Origin: Pseudopyrenochaeta lycopersici
Taxonomy: Eukaryota; Ascomycota; Dothideomycetes; Pleosporales; Pseudopyrenochaetaceae
DNA: 64,000 bases
Reading direction: 5' to 3'
NCBI GenBank assembly: GCA_003313425.1
Contig: NHZP01000084.1
Location: 62,001 to 126,000 of the forward strand
Below, piece by piece: positions 21,426-31,790 of the stretch. The position numbers and the translations under genes are program-made. The number at the start of each line of letters is the position of its first letter. Position 1 is the first letter of the stretch. The notes under the pieces were generated by a model. It had not been told where the DNA came from. It ran no database searches and saw only the letters and a list, made by a program, of their open reading frames with translations.

Positions 21426-24400
21426 ACAAGACGCTGCGAGAAGTTTGAATGAATGGCACACGCTTAGGCGGCGATTACTCTTGAATTTAAGGATGTCAGT
21501 GTCACAGCAAGCGGCCAATCTGGGAAGCCCCAGATTGAATCCATAGTGCTGTCAACCTTTGAGTGTCGCCATACTTAACCGCAATAAACGGAGCGATCAC
21601 TTACTGACTGTCAATAGATGCGGAACATCTGTTGGGCATAATCGGACTGATCCCTGCGAGAGTCGGATTAGCGGAAATCGAGCTGCAGAAGCGGGGTCAA
21701 CGCCTCCACGCCCTGCTTGAGCACGGCCTGGCGAGGATTGTACAGCCTTGTGAATCGCTCACCTAAGTTGACAGCCACAAATGCTCTCAGCCGATGCTGC
21801 GATTTATATTCTAGCAAAGGCGCCGGGCACGACAGTTAGTGTATAGTACAAATAGGGTGACAAAGGTATTGAACTTACTCTTACCTCGTGGGGTAGTGAC
21901 CGTGTGGATAAGCTAGAAGCAGAAGAAGCAACCCGAAAAGGCCTTGAGGACTTATCCAGTTGCGGCGAAAAAGGAGAGGTACCCTGTGAGTAGTCTAATT
22001 GAGAACGAATATGAGCAGCGTATGGGTAAGGCTGAATATCATGACATTGACCTATTTCAGTAGTCAGCCCGTACGACGTTGATACTGTAGCCCCGCCTAG
22101 CATGTAGCGATAGATATTTTGATTTAAGCTGACCTGCAGGCACATTTTCCAGGGCGCAGATCTTCTGTTCAGTAAGAATGGGGAGGTATAGGTATAGAGC
22201 TGAAGAGGCGAACAAGCCGCTTGCTCTTTGGATCGGGACTTACGTAGAGTAGATGACCCTAGAGAATATCGCAAAGGTTGAGGCAAGCTACCAACGACGC
22301 GCGCGATCCGAGTAATTCTCTCGAAGTTGTCGGTGATTCTGAGCAAGATTTGTGTTTGAATGCAACGCCAAAACCGTGCCACTAGTCAGCAAAGATCTCA
22401 ACAAGCAGTCGTAGAATGGGCAAGCAATTTCGGCGTATTATACTCAGTTGTTGCACAAGAAATTTTGTGGATGCAGGGCACGAAACCCGGATAGGTAGAT
22501 GAATCTCGATTTTATTGTTCGTGTACGCGTTCAATTGCCTGAGAGAGATTAGCAAAGCTTGCTCGAAGGGAAGGTGATATCAGCCGTTAACGTTACTAGA
22601 GGTTGTACAAGCCAATGTGATGATACCTCCGGACTTGACCATGATGACTCGCGCTTGCGGCTGACGCGACCGTGTACGCACCACGCTCTGAGACGTACGA
22701 GATTTACCAGATAGCTGAGGAATTTCCCCAAAGCCAGCCTTCAGCTCTCAGGGGCCTCAATAAAGCTCTCACGCCTCGTAAAACAGCCTGAGAAGCACTA
22801 TAGGCCTAAGTATAAAGAGTACGAATGCGGTGCTAAGCGGCGCCAACCGTACTGGCATGTTAGTACCATGCATAATGTAGGCTATAGGATACTGACCAAG
22901 TGGACAGAGGGTGTAGACCGGAAATAAGCACGGAGCTAGCGGAAACGCGGAATTGAACGCGGAATTGAACACGAAACTTCGCGCGCAAGCCTGGAGCGCG
23001 AGGCCTTCCCTAATATCAGCTAGCGCAGCACCTGGCATTTCTCTAGTGTCTCAACAGCAGACATTATGGTTAGCAGAGTCGGCCCACTATGGCATCACCA
23101 ACACGTTGTCGCTCAGACGTTCAAAACAAGAGCATTGTTTCACCGGGTATCGGGCTGTTACACCGGGCTCAATATAGGAGAACTGGGACAGAATTTGTGG
23201 TATGAAATGACGAGGCTGGATTGAGTCGCTTGTTGCGTCGCAATCCCTCGCTGGAAGTGAGCCTTGAGTATAGCGATGTGTGACCACATTCGAGGGCTTA
23301 GAACATGCTACGCCCACACCTTTATAGCCACTAGCCTCCAGTACGCTTATGCTGATAGAATATCATCTGCGAAGCAAGTGCCAATATTGTGCACCACAGT
23401 TCTAGCTTCCATTACAGTGCTTACTGTCCGCCGTGTCGAAAAACTAGCTTTCTCAAGTAATTAATTCCACGTGAGGCAAAAGTATAATGAACGGCTTGGG
23501 CGATAAGCAGGGTATCAGTATAGGAGTGCCAGCTGCTAGCATAGCGATGATTCGAAGCTAACCCTGACACGTTTACCATAGCTGACATGGAGGCATAAGC
23601 AGATCAGAGATAGCACAAAAATACTGGCCGATTGTAGTGATGGAGGTAAGCAGTTAGTATCGAAGAGCTCCGCGTAACCTGGTGTCCTTGTGTACCCACC
23701 ACGATGTACTTGCTTGTTTCGCGTGCTGATGTGCCAACGCCCCATTTCCACGCAGCAGCAAGCCGCCACGCCGCAGCGTGCAATATCCTTGCGGAGGGCA
23801 GCCCATTGCGGCTTAGCACCATCGTCTCAACATTCGAAACGAAATATGTAATAGTAACAACGAGCAGCAACATTACATTGCCACATGTGTGGGCAAGCTG
23901 TAAGGATTCGAGAAGGAGCCTCCAACACTCCCCTCTGCAGTCAATTGCCCAGTTTCCGGCGCCGCTGTTTGATTAGCCCGGAGATTTTCGTGACTGACTC
24001 ATAACTCGTGAAGTCAGGAAAGGCTTATTTTAGCCGAGACTGGACTGGCGTAGGATGAATGATTTGTTGCTTGCGTCATGAAGCATGGAACCCACGAGTC
24101 ATGACCGGTCATGCCTAACAGTGCTTGCATTGACAGGTTAGCCATGTGAGTAGAACGCTGATGGTCGTTGACGTGGTATTGAGGGGATCATAATCATTAT
24201 CCTCTAAGTGGGTAACCACAACACCAGCATTAACACGCTAGAATGCGCCACATGTGATGACCATCAGCACTAGGCGCGGGTCGTTCCGCTACAATCAAGT
24301 GCTGACCAGGTAGCTAATTGGATGACTGTCATCGCTCATCCAGTGCCATTCATCGTTCGGCCCGGTGCGCTGTAGATCAACGCCATTTGGCTTTGAGGCG

Positions 24401-24657
24401 AGTAAGCATTCGATGATCGCTCGTCGATTGCGCACGAGTGCATATAGCCACGTGGCACGAAGCTCGATACAGCCTAACACGATTCCCGTCTGAAGATCGT
24501 CAGCATTTTCGGTCTTCCCCGTTGAATCATTGGATGCTACTGGGTGATCGCTTGGTTTCAGCAACAAACCCTCAGTTCATCAATCTCATGCTCTTCGCCG
24601 TGTACGTATGCATGATTGGTTAGCAAAGGTGACCGATGGCTGCTGCGGTAGCCTTCA
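21426..24657. other. No gene recognised
   Basis: About 3.2 kb with only short frames. The longest (192 residues, minus strand, 21804-22382) has no motif and an uneven composition, and no exon chain could be built. No repeat was recognised up to the MITE at 24660. Confidence 0.45.
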
Positions 24658-24659
24658 TA

Positions 24660-24904
24660 CAGTTGCTTGCGAAACCGCCTTCACCGTTTGGGCCCACGAA
24701 GATTTTTGACCCTTGCGGCCCCAAGTCCTTACTGCCTTTCAACCAACCATGTTCCTGTAAGGCGATTCTGCGGAGTTCGAGGGGGTTCTGCTGTTGACAC
24801 TGAAGGCAGATGATTGGCCACACAACAGCATGGGTGTCCTAGTGCAGTGGGGCCCAAGAATCTTTGTGTGCGCAAAAAGGTAAAGGCGGTTTCGCAAGCA
24901 ACTG
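24660..24904. mobile_element. TA-flanked MITE, family A, copy 1
   Basis: A 245-bp element with inverted ends CAGTTGCTTGCGAAACCGCC and GGCGGTTTCGCAAGCAACTG, flanked by TA on both sides. Similarity between the arms continues inwards for about 50 bases. TA target duplication and CAGT ends suggest a non-autonomous Tc1/mariner-type element. A deleted copy in reverse orientation lies at 63609-63762. It has no transposase. Confidence 0.85.
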
Positions 24905-24906
24905 TA

Positions 24907-25566
24907 CTGACATGCCGCACCTATGAATCCATCAGAGCACTGAAAAGAAATGGAAACACGATAACTGTATTATGGCTGCGGTCAAGTAAAGAAAACGCAC
25001 TGTTAAAGCTTGCTAAGGCGAAGGCAAAAGCGGCAACGAGACAGGGTGTCACCCCACAGACACAACTCCCCAGAATGCGATCAACCACCCTTAACATTGC
25101 GCGAGCTAAGCATCGTGCCACCGCTAGGGGGTTACTGGAAAACGTCGGGAGCTACTCTAAAAGAATAGACAAAGCATTACCAGGCAAACATACGCGACAG
25201 CTCTATAACCAACTATCATGGAAAGAAGCGAACACGCTCGCCCAACTCAGGACAGGCATGGCAAGACTGAACGTATATCTCCACCGAATCAATGCTGCGT
25301 CAACAGACCAGTGTGAATACGGACAAGCGCAAGAGACAGTAGAACACTTCCTCTTCCGGTGCAGAAGATGGACAACGCTCCGAACAGAGATGCTACAATG
25401 CACAGACACAGGCAGAGGGAATCTATCTTTCTTCCTCGGCGGAAAGACCACAGCTGATAACAAGAACTGGACTCCGAACATGAACGCTGTCCGAGCAACG
25501 ATACGGTTCGCAATAGCCACAGGTCGACTCGATGCAAACCAACGGCAGACTAATCAGGACACCTAA
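24907..25566 (+). pseudogene. 5'-truncated LINE ORF2 end (Tad-like)
   Basis: This open stretch encodes the tail of a fungal non-LTR retrotransposon. LRTGMARLNVYLHRI is followed by a C-x-Y-x5-E-x2-EHFLFRC-type motif (CEYGQAQETVEHFLFRC), which is the usual Cys/His end of Tad/I-type ORF2. Reverse transcriptase and endonuclease domains are missing: the sequence to the left is the MITE, in which the apparent ATG of the long frame (24814) lies. The frame ends at the TAA at 25564-25566. A 3' untranslated part and a TG tail follow. It is a dead 5'-truncated copy. Confidence 0.75.
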
Positions 25567-25861
25567 CTACCTACCTAACTAACACCCAACCCAACTCACC
25601 AACATATCACCTCGTGCCACAGAAAGCAGACACCGCTTCAGTTGCCGAAGATAGGACGCTGAACACTTAGAGAAAAGCATTCAAGCAGTTTACTAACAAC
25701 ATTACTAACCCACGAGAAATCGAAGAGAAATGTTAAATGAAGGAATATAAGGTATGAATGGCGTATTGCATGGGCTTGAAGGAGAACAGGACCCACTGCG
25801 GGCAATGTATTAGTAGAGCAGTGATAGTAGTCCTTTCGGCTCAGCCGCCGGGCGTTAATAA

Positions 25862-25900
<39 letters not shown>
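25567..25900 (+). mobile_element. LINE 3' UTR with TG-repeat tail
   Basis: The segment just before the TG run (CCTTTCGGCTC...CCGCCGG...CGTTAATA) is shared with 38640-38748, where it is also followed by a TG run. It lies directly after the LINE ORF end, which points to a LINE family whose 3' end carries a simple TG repeat rather than poly(A). Confidence 0.7.
25864..25899. repeat. (TG)n microsatellite
   Basis: About 18 TG units, interpreted as the LINE tail. Confidence 0.9.
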
Positions 25901-26362
25901 CCTTTATGGTTAGACTTTGGGGATTGAATGAATTTGTTGCGTTATGCCTATAGAGATGTGGACGCCCAGGATACTGCTTATACTGCTTATACTGCTTCTT
26001 GCTGCAAAATTCATGCGAACGTCCGTCCTCATACAGGATCGGCTGACCTCCAAGCAGATGGTGCTGCTCCAAGTGGCGCTGAACTTAACGGCTCACCCCT
26101 TCACAGCAGCTTTTCCGATCTGAGCGTCCGGCATAGCGAACGGTGGACAATGACCGACGTGACGACTATCACGAAAACATATCGAACAACCGCTTGGTCA
26201 TTCACGTCATTCAATGGAAGAATTCTCCAATCTGATCATGCTCACCAGTGTGGATATGTTGTGCCCTTAAAGCCGCCGCGGCCATAGCTGTAGAGTTTGT
26301 ACATCCTGTCACTCACACGCCGCCAGCCTCCCTCGTGGACCCACGTTGGCTGACTCTACACG

Positions 26363-27385
26363 ATGCATCCTTCTCAAGCCATTGCGTCCCTACTGTTAGT
26401 CTTTGTCAAGCTGGCTGGTGCGCATTCGTGGGTGGAACAGCTGTCGAACATTGCGTCCAACGGATCTTTCATGGCAGGGTACGGCTATCCTCGCGGTTTT
26501 GTAGATAAAGGCGTCGCTCACTTCGATCAAAATGCCGACGTATGGTTGATTCCACCCTTGGAACGGCAGCCACCATTTGTGGCTCACACAGATCTTCTCT
26601 GTCATCCCTCTCAGCGCATTGCACACCAGACTGTCAACTATCCTCGCTTGCAGACCGTGCCTGGTGGGATGATCGCAATGCGATATGCAGAGAACGGACA
26701 TGCCACAATCCCAAATGGCGGAAAGAACCTGCTGGGCAAGCCGGAGAAAGGTGGCACGGTCTTTGTATTTGGCACCCAACAGCCTCTCCAAGAAGAGGTC
26801 CTACTCGACGTGCTGAAATGGACCCGTGACGGTTCTGGCGGTGATGCGCGTGGTGTTCTCCTTACCACTCAGAACTTCGACGATGGAAGGTGCTACCAAC
26901 TTGGGAATAACGCAATTGCTGCAGACACCCGGAAAGAGCAAACGCCCAACCCCCTGCCGAGACAACCTGGGAGTGAGCACGAGTTGTTGTGCGAAACGGA
27001 CGTCACAATACCTGACGACGTCCAAGTCGACAAATCTTACACAATGTACTGGGTGTGGCAGTGGCCGAACGCGCCTGGGAAAGACCCTACTTACCCCAAT
27101 GGGAGGGACGAATACTATACCTCTTGTCTCGATGTTGATCTTGCACTGAGCATTCCACCAGAGCAGACCGAGCATCCGCTCATCCAGCAGGACCCAATGC
27201 CCTCGGCGGTTACGGATTTCAGATCGCGCAGCGCTCTAACAGCCGACCCGCTAGCTTTGTATTCCGCTTCTGCGTTTGGGAAGCCATTTGAGACCCAGAC
27301 CTTAAGCCTCGCACGTTATGCGGCTCGTGCCTCGAAAGCGGATCCGGCTGTGATTGCTACCTCAAAATCTAATGTACATTTGTAG
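26363..27385 (+). CDS. Secreted DUF7492-type protein with LPMO-like N-terminal His
   Basis: A single-exon protein of 340 residues. A signal peptide (residues 1-20, ending LAGA) would be cut to leave His21 as the first mature residue (HSWVEQ). In copper-dependent lytic polysaccharide monooxygenases the N-terminal His forms half of the copper site. Later phrases (YPRGFVDK, RYAENGHATIPN, TQNFDDGRCYQ, YTMYWVWQWPNAPG, YYTSCLDVDL) match the ascomycete DUF7492 family as I remember it. A second metal His could be that in ENGHATI. The last 80 residues look disordered. The frame is intact between a LINE remnant and an unrelated gene. The family name is from memory; the secretion signal and His1 are seen directly. 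Catalytic activity is inferred. Confidence 0.8.
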   Translation: MHPSQAIASLLLVFVKLAGAHSWVEQLSNIASNGSFMAGYGYPRGFVDKGVAHFDQNADVWLIPPLERQPPFVAHTDLLCHPSQRIAHQTVNYPRLQTVPGGMIAMRYAENGHATIPNGGKNLLGKPEKGGTVFVFGTQQPLQEEVLLDVLKWTRDGSGGDARGVLLTTQNFDDGRCYQLGNNAIAADTRKEQTPNPLPRQPGSEHELLCETDVTIPDDVQVDKSYTMYWVWQWPNAPGKDPTYPNGRDEYYTSCLDVDLALSIPPEQTEHPLIQQDPMPSAVTDFRSRSALTADPLALYSASAFGKPFETQTLSLARYAARASKADPAVIATSKSNVHL

Positions 27386-27898
27386 TGCACGAATGTTACG
27401 AGTTTGAATGCTGTGTCTCCTTTGACCTCAAGCTTTGTTGGATTGTCTCGTACATCTTGTAAGCACAAGTAGATGGTTAAGTAGCTCTGGGCGTTACAGT
27501 AGCCTGAAGAACGACAAGTCTATGTCGAATATACTTCATCATCATAGGTACGGAATCTGGTGACATAGAACAAAATCTGATTAACGCTCCCATAAAGTCA
27601 CGCACAACCTCTATATCCCCTCATACGCCAAAAGACCACATCGGCCTATCGAATACCTAACTTCTCATGATCTAAGAGAATCATGGTCCCTGAACGTTGG
27701 CGCCCTTGAAGAGAATTCTTACAAACGACTTGTTCGATCGGCTTTTTATAACCACTAACTTACACGTGATTGACGGCTGTTTGGATAGGCTCTCGTGCTT
27801 ACTAGTCTTACAACATTGATAACAATCGCACATGCCGCGTTCCGTTTTTAGAGGTCTATGCGCTTCGTTGGCAGATCGTCAATGACGCTGAGGAGCAA
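27386..27898. other. Intergenic region between convergent genes
   Basis: The convergent 3' ends of the DUF7492 gene and the deoxyribosyltransferase-like gene face each other here. No ORF, repeat or clear terminator signal was recognised. Confidence 0.5.
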
Positions 27899-28804
27899 TC
27901 ATCCACTCAACTGCATCAGCTGTGCCTGCATGTCTGCAACCTGCTTCAGCAAATCGGTATTCTCCTTCTCCAGAATGGACTTTTTGACTGGCTTTGACTT
28001 CTCCGTGTGCACATTCGCCCCCACCAGGTCGCCTTGCTCGTCAAGTTGCATACCCTTCTGAACCAGCATTTTTTCGATCGCCGGCACCAACTCCTCAAAG
28101 TTCTCCACTAGAGGAATCCCATACCGTTTACAGACAATGTGCACATTTCCCCCTCGCCAGAACCGCGGATCACAGCACACAACCACCTTGTCTGAAGCCG
28201 CCCAGAGCCCCAGCTCCAGCATCGTCACGGGACTCAACGTGTTGACGTCGAAGAAGAAACAAATTACATCTGCCTGCTCCATTGCGCCTAGCTCCCACTC
28301 TACTTGTCGTCGGAAAGCTTCGTCCTTGGCTTCTGGGGTGACGTCGGGATCCCAGTGGCCCCTACGCGGATTGTTTACGGTTATGGGTAGGTGGCCGAGC
28401 ATCTGAACCATTAGCGGTTGCCATTGTACGGCTTTGCCCATTTCGATGCTTCCTGCGGTAAAGATAGAGAATTTGCGATACGTAGGGGGCTCCGGGGGCA
28501 TGCAGTGCACAAAGTCGCGATGAGGTACTGGGAGAGGAGATGGCGGGTCGGGGAGTTGATGATACTTGTCGAACACTGCTTGGTTGATGTCCACGGCTCC
28601 GGATTTAGGCGATGTAGATTGCTCTGCGTCGGGCTCCGTCGATTCAACAGATCCTGAGCCCTTCCATGTTGGGCATTTGGCCGATACTGGGTCTCCGGCA
28701 GTCACATTCGGAAAACGATCCTCTGGAGACATTGTGGTCGCCTTCGTTGGGCTGGTGTTGCATGTATTCTCCCTGAAGCACACGGACGTCATCGTGTTGT
28801 CCAT
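27899..28804 (-). CDS. Nucleoside 2-deoxyribosyltransferase-like protein
   Basis: Taking the ATG at 28804, the protein has 301 residues; the longer open frame to 28906 has no ATG start. About 100 low-complexity residues are followed by a Nuc_deoxyri_tr2-like domain: FSIFTAGSIEMGKAVQWQP, then NPRRGHWDP, FRRQVEWELGAMEQADVICFFF and TLSPVTMLELGLWA. The Glu in MLELG sits where the catalytic Glu of this fold is expected. The end is a short leucine-rich coiled coil (ENTDLLKQVADMQAQL). Related enzymes exchange bases between nucleosides or act on NAD-like substrates, but the fungal members are uncharacterised and many may act as small-molecule sensors. The frame is intact. Confidence 0.75.
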   Translation of the reverse strand: MDNTMTSVCFRENTCNTSPTKATTMSPEDRFPNVTAGDPVSAKCPTWKGSGSVESTEPDAEQSTSPKSGAVDINQAVFDKYHQLPDPPSPLPVPHRDFVHCMPPEPPTYRKFSIFTAGSIEMGKAVQWQPLMVQMLGHLPITVNNPRRGHWDPDVTPEAKDEAFRRQVEWELGAMEQADVICFFFDVNTLSPVTMLELGLWAASDKVVVCCDPRFWRGGNVHIVCKRYGIPLVENFEELVPAIEKMLVQKGMQLDEQGDLVGANVHTEKSKPVKKSILEKENTDLLKQVADMQAQLMQLSG

Positions 28805-28906
28805 TGCGGTAGGGCCGGCAAGTTGTTGCGGGCGGAGACGACGGGGTCGGTACAAAGTACGGTGCGATCCTTGAGACAAGATGAAAGTTAGGAGCTTTCC
28901 AAGCAA

Positions 28907-29695
28907 GCAAAGAGTTTGGATGGTACTGTATAGGACTGTTGTCGAGGCTCTTTATAGTACTGCTCAAGGCCCCTTGGTCGCCTCACTCAAACAACGGGAC
29001 CACAATTCCGGGCGATGTTAACAGGCAGCAGAATGATTGACGTCAGCAAACTTGTCCCTTTGCCACAGCAGATGCCTCCCAAAAGCCTCTCCTCAGGCTT
29101 TCTTCACCGTCTTGGCAACTCGATCATGCCTAGTCGATAACATAGCCACCCACCAAGTCGATCGTGCCTCACACCACGCCCACAGTCCGCATGGTTGTAT
29201 CCCTGCAGGGGAAGTTTAATCCCTCCTGGCTCTGAGTGAGGTCCACATAGTACGTCTCAGCTTTGTCTCTCACATCAGCCTATATCTGATAGCGCTACGG
29301 TGGGCGCAAAAGGGGCAAGTAAGTCTGGATCCAGATGACTTGGTTGGCGTCGTTATCTTTCCTCGCTGCCACCTGTTCCTGAAATCCTTAGCTGCTTATC
29401 TGTAAGCAATTCAACGCTCTAGAGATGTCTTCGATCATCATGCCATCATGTGACATGTGAATCTTTGCAGCATTGCCCCTAGATGTCAAGTCAACGACGC
29501 ATTATGCTGCTGTTCATCTGGCTTATTTACGTCTGGAAGTGATGCGTCAGATGTCTGTGGATCACCTTGACTGCACCTGGCATTCCCGCTTTGCCCGTTA
29601 CACGGCTGACTTATGACACGACAACTGGTGCTAAGTAAGCCAAAGTGGGAGAGACTTTGTACGCATGGTAAAGCGAGATCAGATGAGCATCTAGG
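28907..29695. other. No gene recognised
   Basis: This is probably the promoter side of the minus-strand gene above. Only short unsupported frames are seen. Confidence 0.45.
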
Positions 29696-29914
29696 TGTCA
29701 GGTGTAGGGAGAAGCTCAGAAGTACTGCATAGGAAAGGGCGATAAATAGTAGGACCGATAACTATTACTAGTCCACGGAACCTCCGGAAGCAGAGGAGCT
29801 ATAGAAGAAAGCAGGAGACAGAACTCAACAATCGATACAATCATGATCAACACACACAATCCATCATCGCAATTATCAATTTCTGCTAAGCGTATTTCAG
29901 CATTTTATCTGACA
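29696..29914 (+). mobile_element. Solo LTR, second Copia-like family
   Basis: 219 bp from TGTCAGGTG to TTATCTGACA, flanked by CTAGG and TTAGG (four of five bases alike). The inner part (GGAACCTCCGGAAGC and GTAGGACCGATAACTA) recurs in reverse orientation at 38751-38857 and 57691-57874. No internal domain is adjacent, so it is a solo LTR. Confidence 0.75.
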
Positions 29915-30565
29915 TTAGGACTGAAGCCATGGCTGTGCCGCAGTCCACAACCTTCATCCCATCCTGATCGTCTATTCGGATCTGTGTGAGTACGGTCTGG
30001 ACTGTCACGACAGGCGGTCGTAATGCTTCAATAGTCACGAACACGTTCTTGGGTAAGCTCAATTCGTGTGAAGGAACGGAATGGAATGAAATTACGGACA
30101 CTCTATACCATGTATGCTTGAGTGGCTACACGATGCTTGTTGTATCACTACCTACATTGAACTCAGAGCTTGTGCGGTGCGTCAGCCCATTATACGATCT
30201 ATGCGAGCGTATGCGGTAGGATACCCGCTTTGAATTTGGCAGGCTTTTGAACACGTGCGACTCGAATAGGGACGCTACCCTGGCCAAACGTTCGTCTTCG
30301 GACAAGGTGGCTCCAAGGACAACTCTAGGCCAAGAATCTCACAGGGCCAGGAGAGCCAATAAAATCATGATGAGTTCCTCACATAAACTGTAAGACAATT
30401 CGCAGCTTGATCGCTCATTTCTTGTATCAGGTTGATCATCTCACTACGTTATCAAGAGCGAAAAATGCCAGCACTACAGTGAGAACTGCGGCAAGTCATA
30501 AAGTAGGGCGGAAGGACATTAGACATCCCGACGACTGGCTGGAGTAGGCTGATGATGCCCGCGGA
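29915..30565. other. No gene recognised; upstream of the 30566 gene
   Basis: Likely contains the promoter of the downstream LPxELR gene. No clear TATA box or repeat was recognised. Confidence 0.4.
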
Positions 30566-31389
30566 ATGACTGCTTCACCATTGGAAAGGCTGCCAAGGGA
30601 GCTGCGAGATCACATCTACGCTTACGTTCTTATAGCGCCTCATGGCCTCACCTTAAAGACAGACGAGAATGGAGTCGGCCGTATCTGCGAACGTCCGGCA
30701 AACTACGCGGATTCACGTGCAAAAGCAAAGGGACGTGTGCTATGTCGAGACTTTTTCACTATGTCGTCTCTGCTTGCTACTCCCCAGTCGGAAGCACAAG
30801 CGATCGTCCGTGCTTCAACCAAATCCAATATGTCAGCCACTTGCTTTACAAGGAAGCCCATGGGCTGGAGTTTCAATACAATACCATCTTCTTCGAGGAC
30901 TACCACGGAATTCCCGCGGGGCAGCGCTGTTGGCAAGTCCTAAACGACTTGAAGAATCGGGAATACGCACGGTATTTGAAGGCCTCTATTTGCAGCTCTC
31001 AGCCCTGCTCTCGAACACCTGCAGACACCAGATATCCTTTGTCGCTGACCGAGTTCTGCAGGTTGTATCCGACCGCGTCGATCAGACTGCACAATCCGCT
31101 TTGGTCTCAGGCTGACCCTGGATTTGTACTTTTCGGTATATCCTACTCTGCGGTTATTTGGCACAAGAAAGAGACATTTGATCGCATAATGCGGGACGTG
31201 GCGATGCTGTCAGACCCTGAAATGAGGGTGTTAGAATCGCTTCTCCCTTCAAATAAAGTGCCTGAAATCCTTCGACTTTTCCCTTGCGAAGCGCAGCTCG
31301 ATAAAACGGTCTTGCTCAGGGCATGTAGACAGGCGCATATGCTCCAAGAAGGAGATAGCTCTTTATGGATAGATTTAGCGCAAGGCTAG
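30566..31389 (+). CDS. LPxELR (F-box/2EXR-like) protein, two exons
   Basis: The model is 30566-30734 joined to 30788-31389, 256 residues. The 53-nt intron begins GTGTGC and ends CCCCAG; it shifts the reading exactly from the first to the second open frame. The N-terminus LERLPRELRDHIYAYVL is the short helical motif seen in many fungal F-box-like or 2EXR proteins of unknown role. The body parallels the protein at 44860: NQIQYVSHLLYKEAHGL, and RLHNPLWSQADPGFVLFG against RVHIPYWSQADPNFVLRG. The two are diverged paralogues. Such genes are often expanded in pathogenic ascomycetes. A link to ubiquitin ligases is only inferred. Confidence 0.75.
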
Positions 31390-31790
31390 TCCAGGAACGG
31401 TACATGACTGCATCGGAATGACAGAAACCTGAGCTGCCCTGTGGCACCTGCAACAACTTTATAAGCGTGCATCAAGATTGCACAAAGCAGAAGAATGTCG
31501 CAAAGGCATTCTGTGCTATGGTAGATTGCCACGCCAAGAATCACACCTAGCCTCCCAGATCTTCTCAGTTTGTTAAATCCACGAATAGCTTGTCACATTA
31601 CCCTTTTTCGTCACCGGATCCTGCGTGCTATACTGCGATATAGAACAGGCTGAATGCTGATCACATGGTATACCAATTGTCGAACCCGCATACAGCTTGT
31701 GACGTAGTGTAGAATCAACGCGAGGGTTATTGCGACGCAAACTACAGGGCTTAAAGATGAGGGTGCTACAGGCCGTACCACAGGCCATGG
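31390..31790. other. Convergent intergenic region
   Basis: Lies between two convergent LPxELR genes. No feature was recognised. Confidence 0.45.

Noticed and set aside
21804..22382. 192-residue minus-strand ORF
   Set aside because: No motif or neighbouring exon; length alone is not enough in this GC range.
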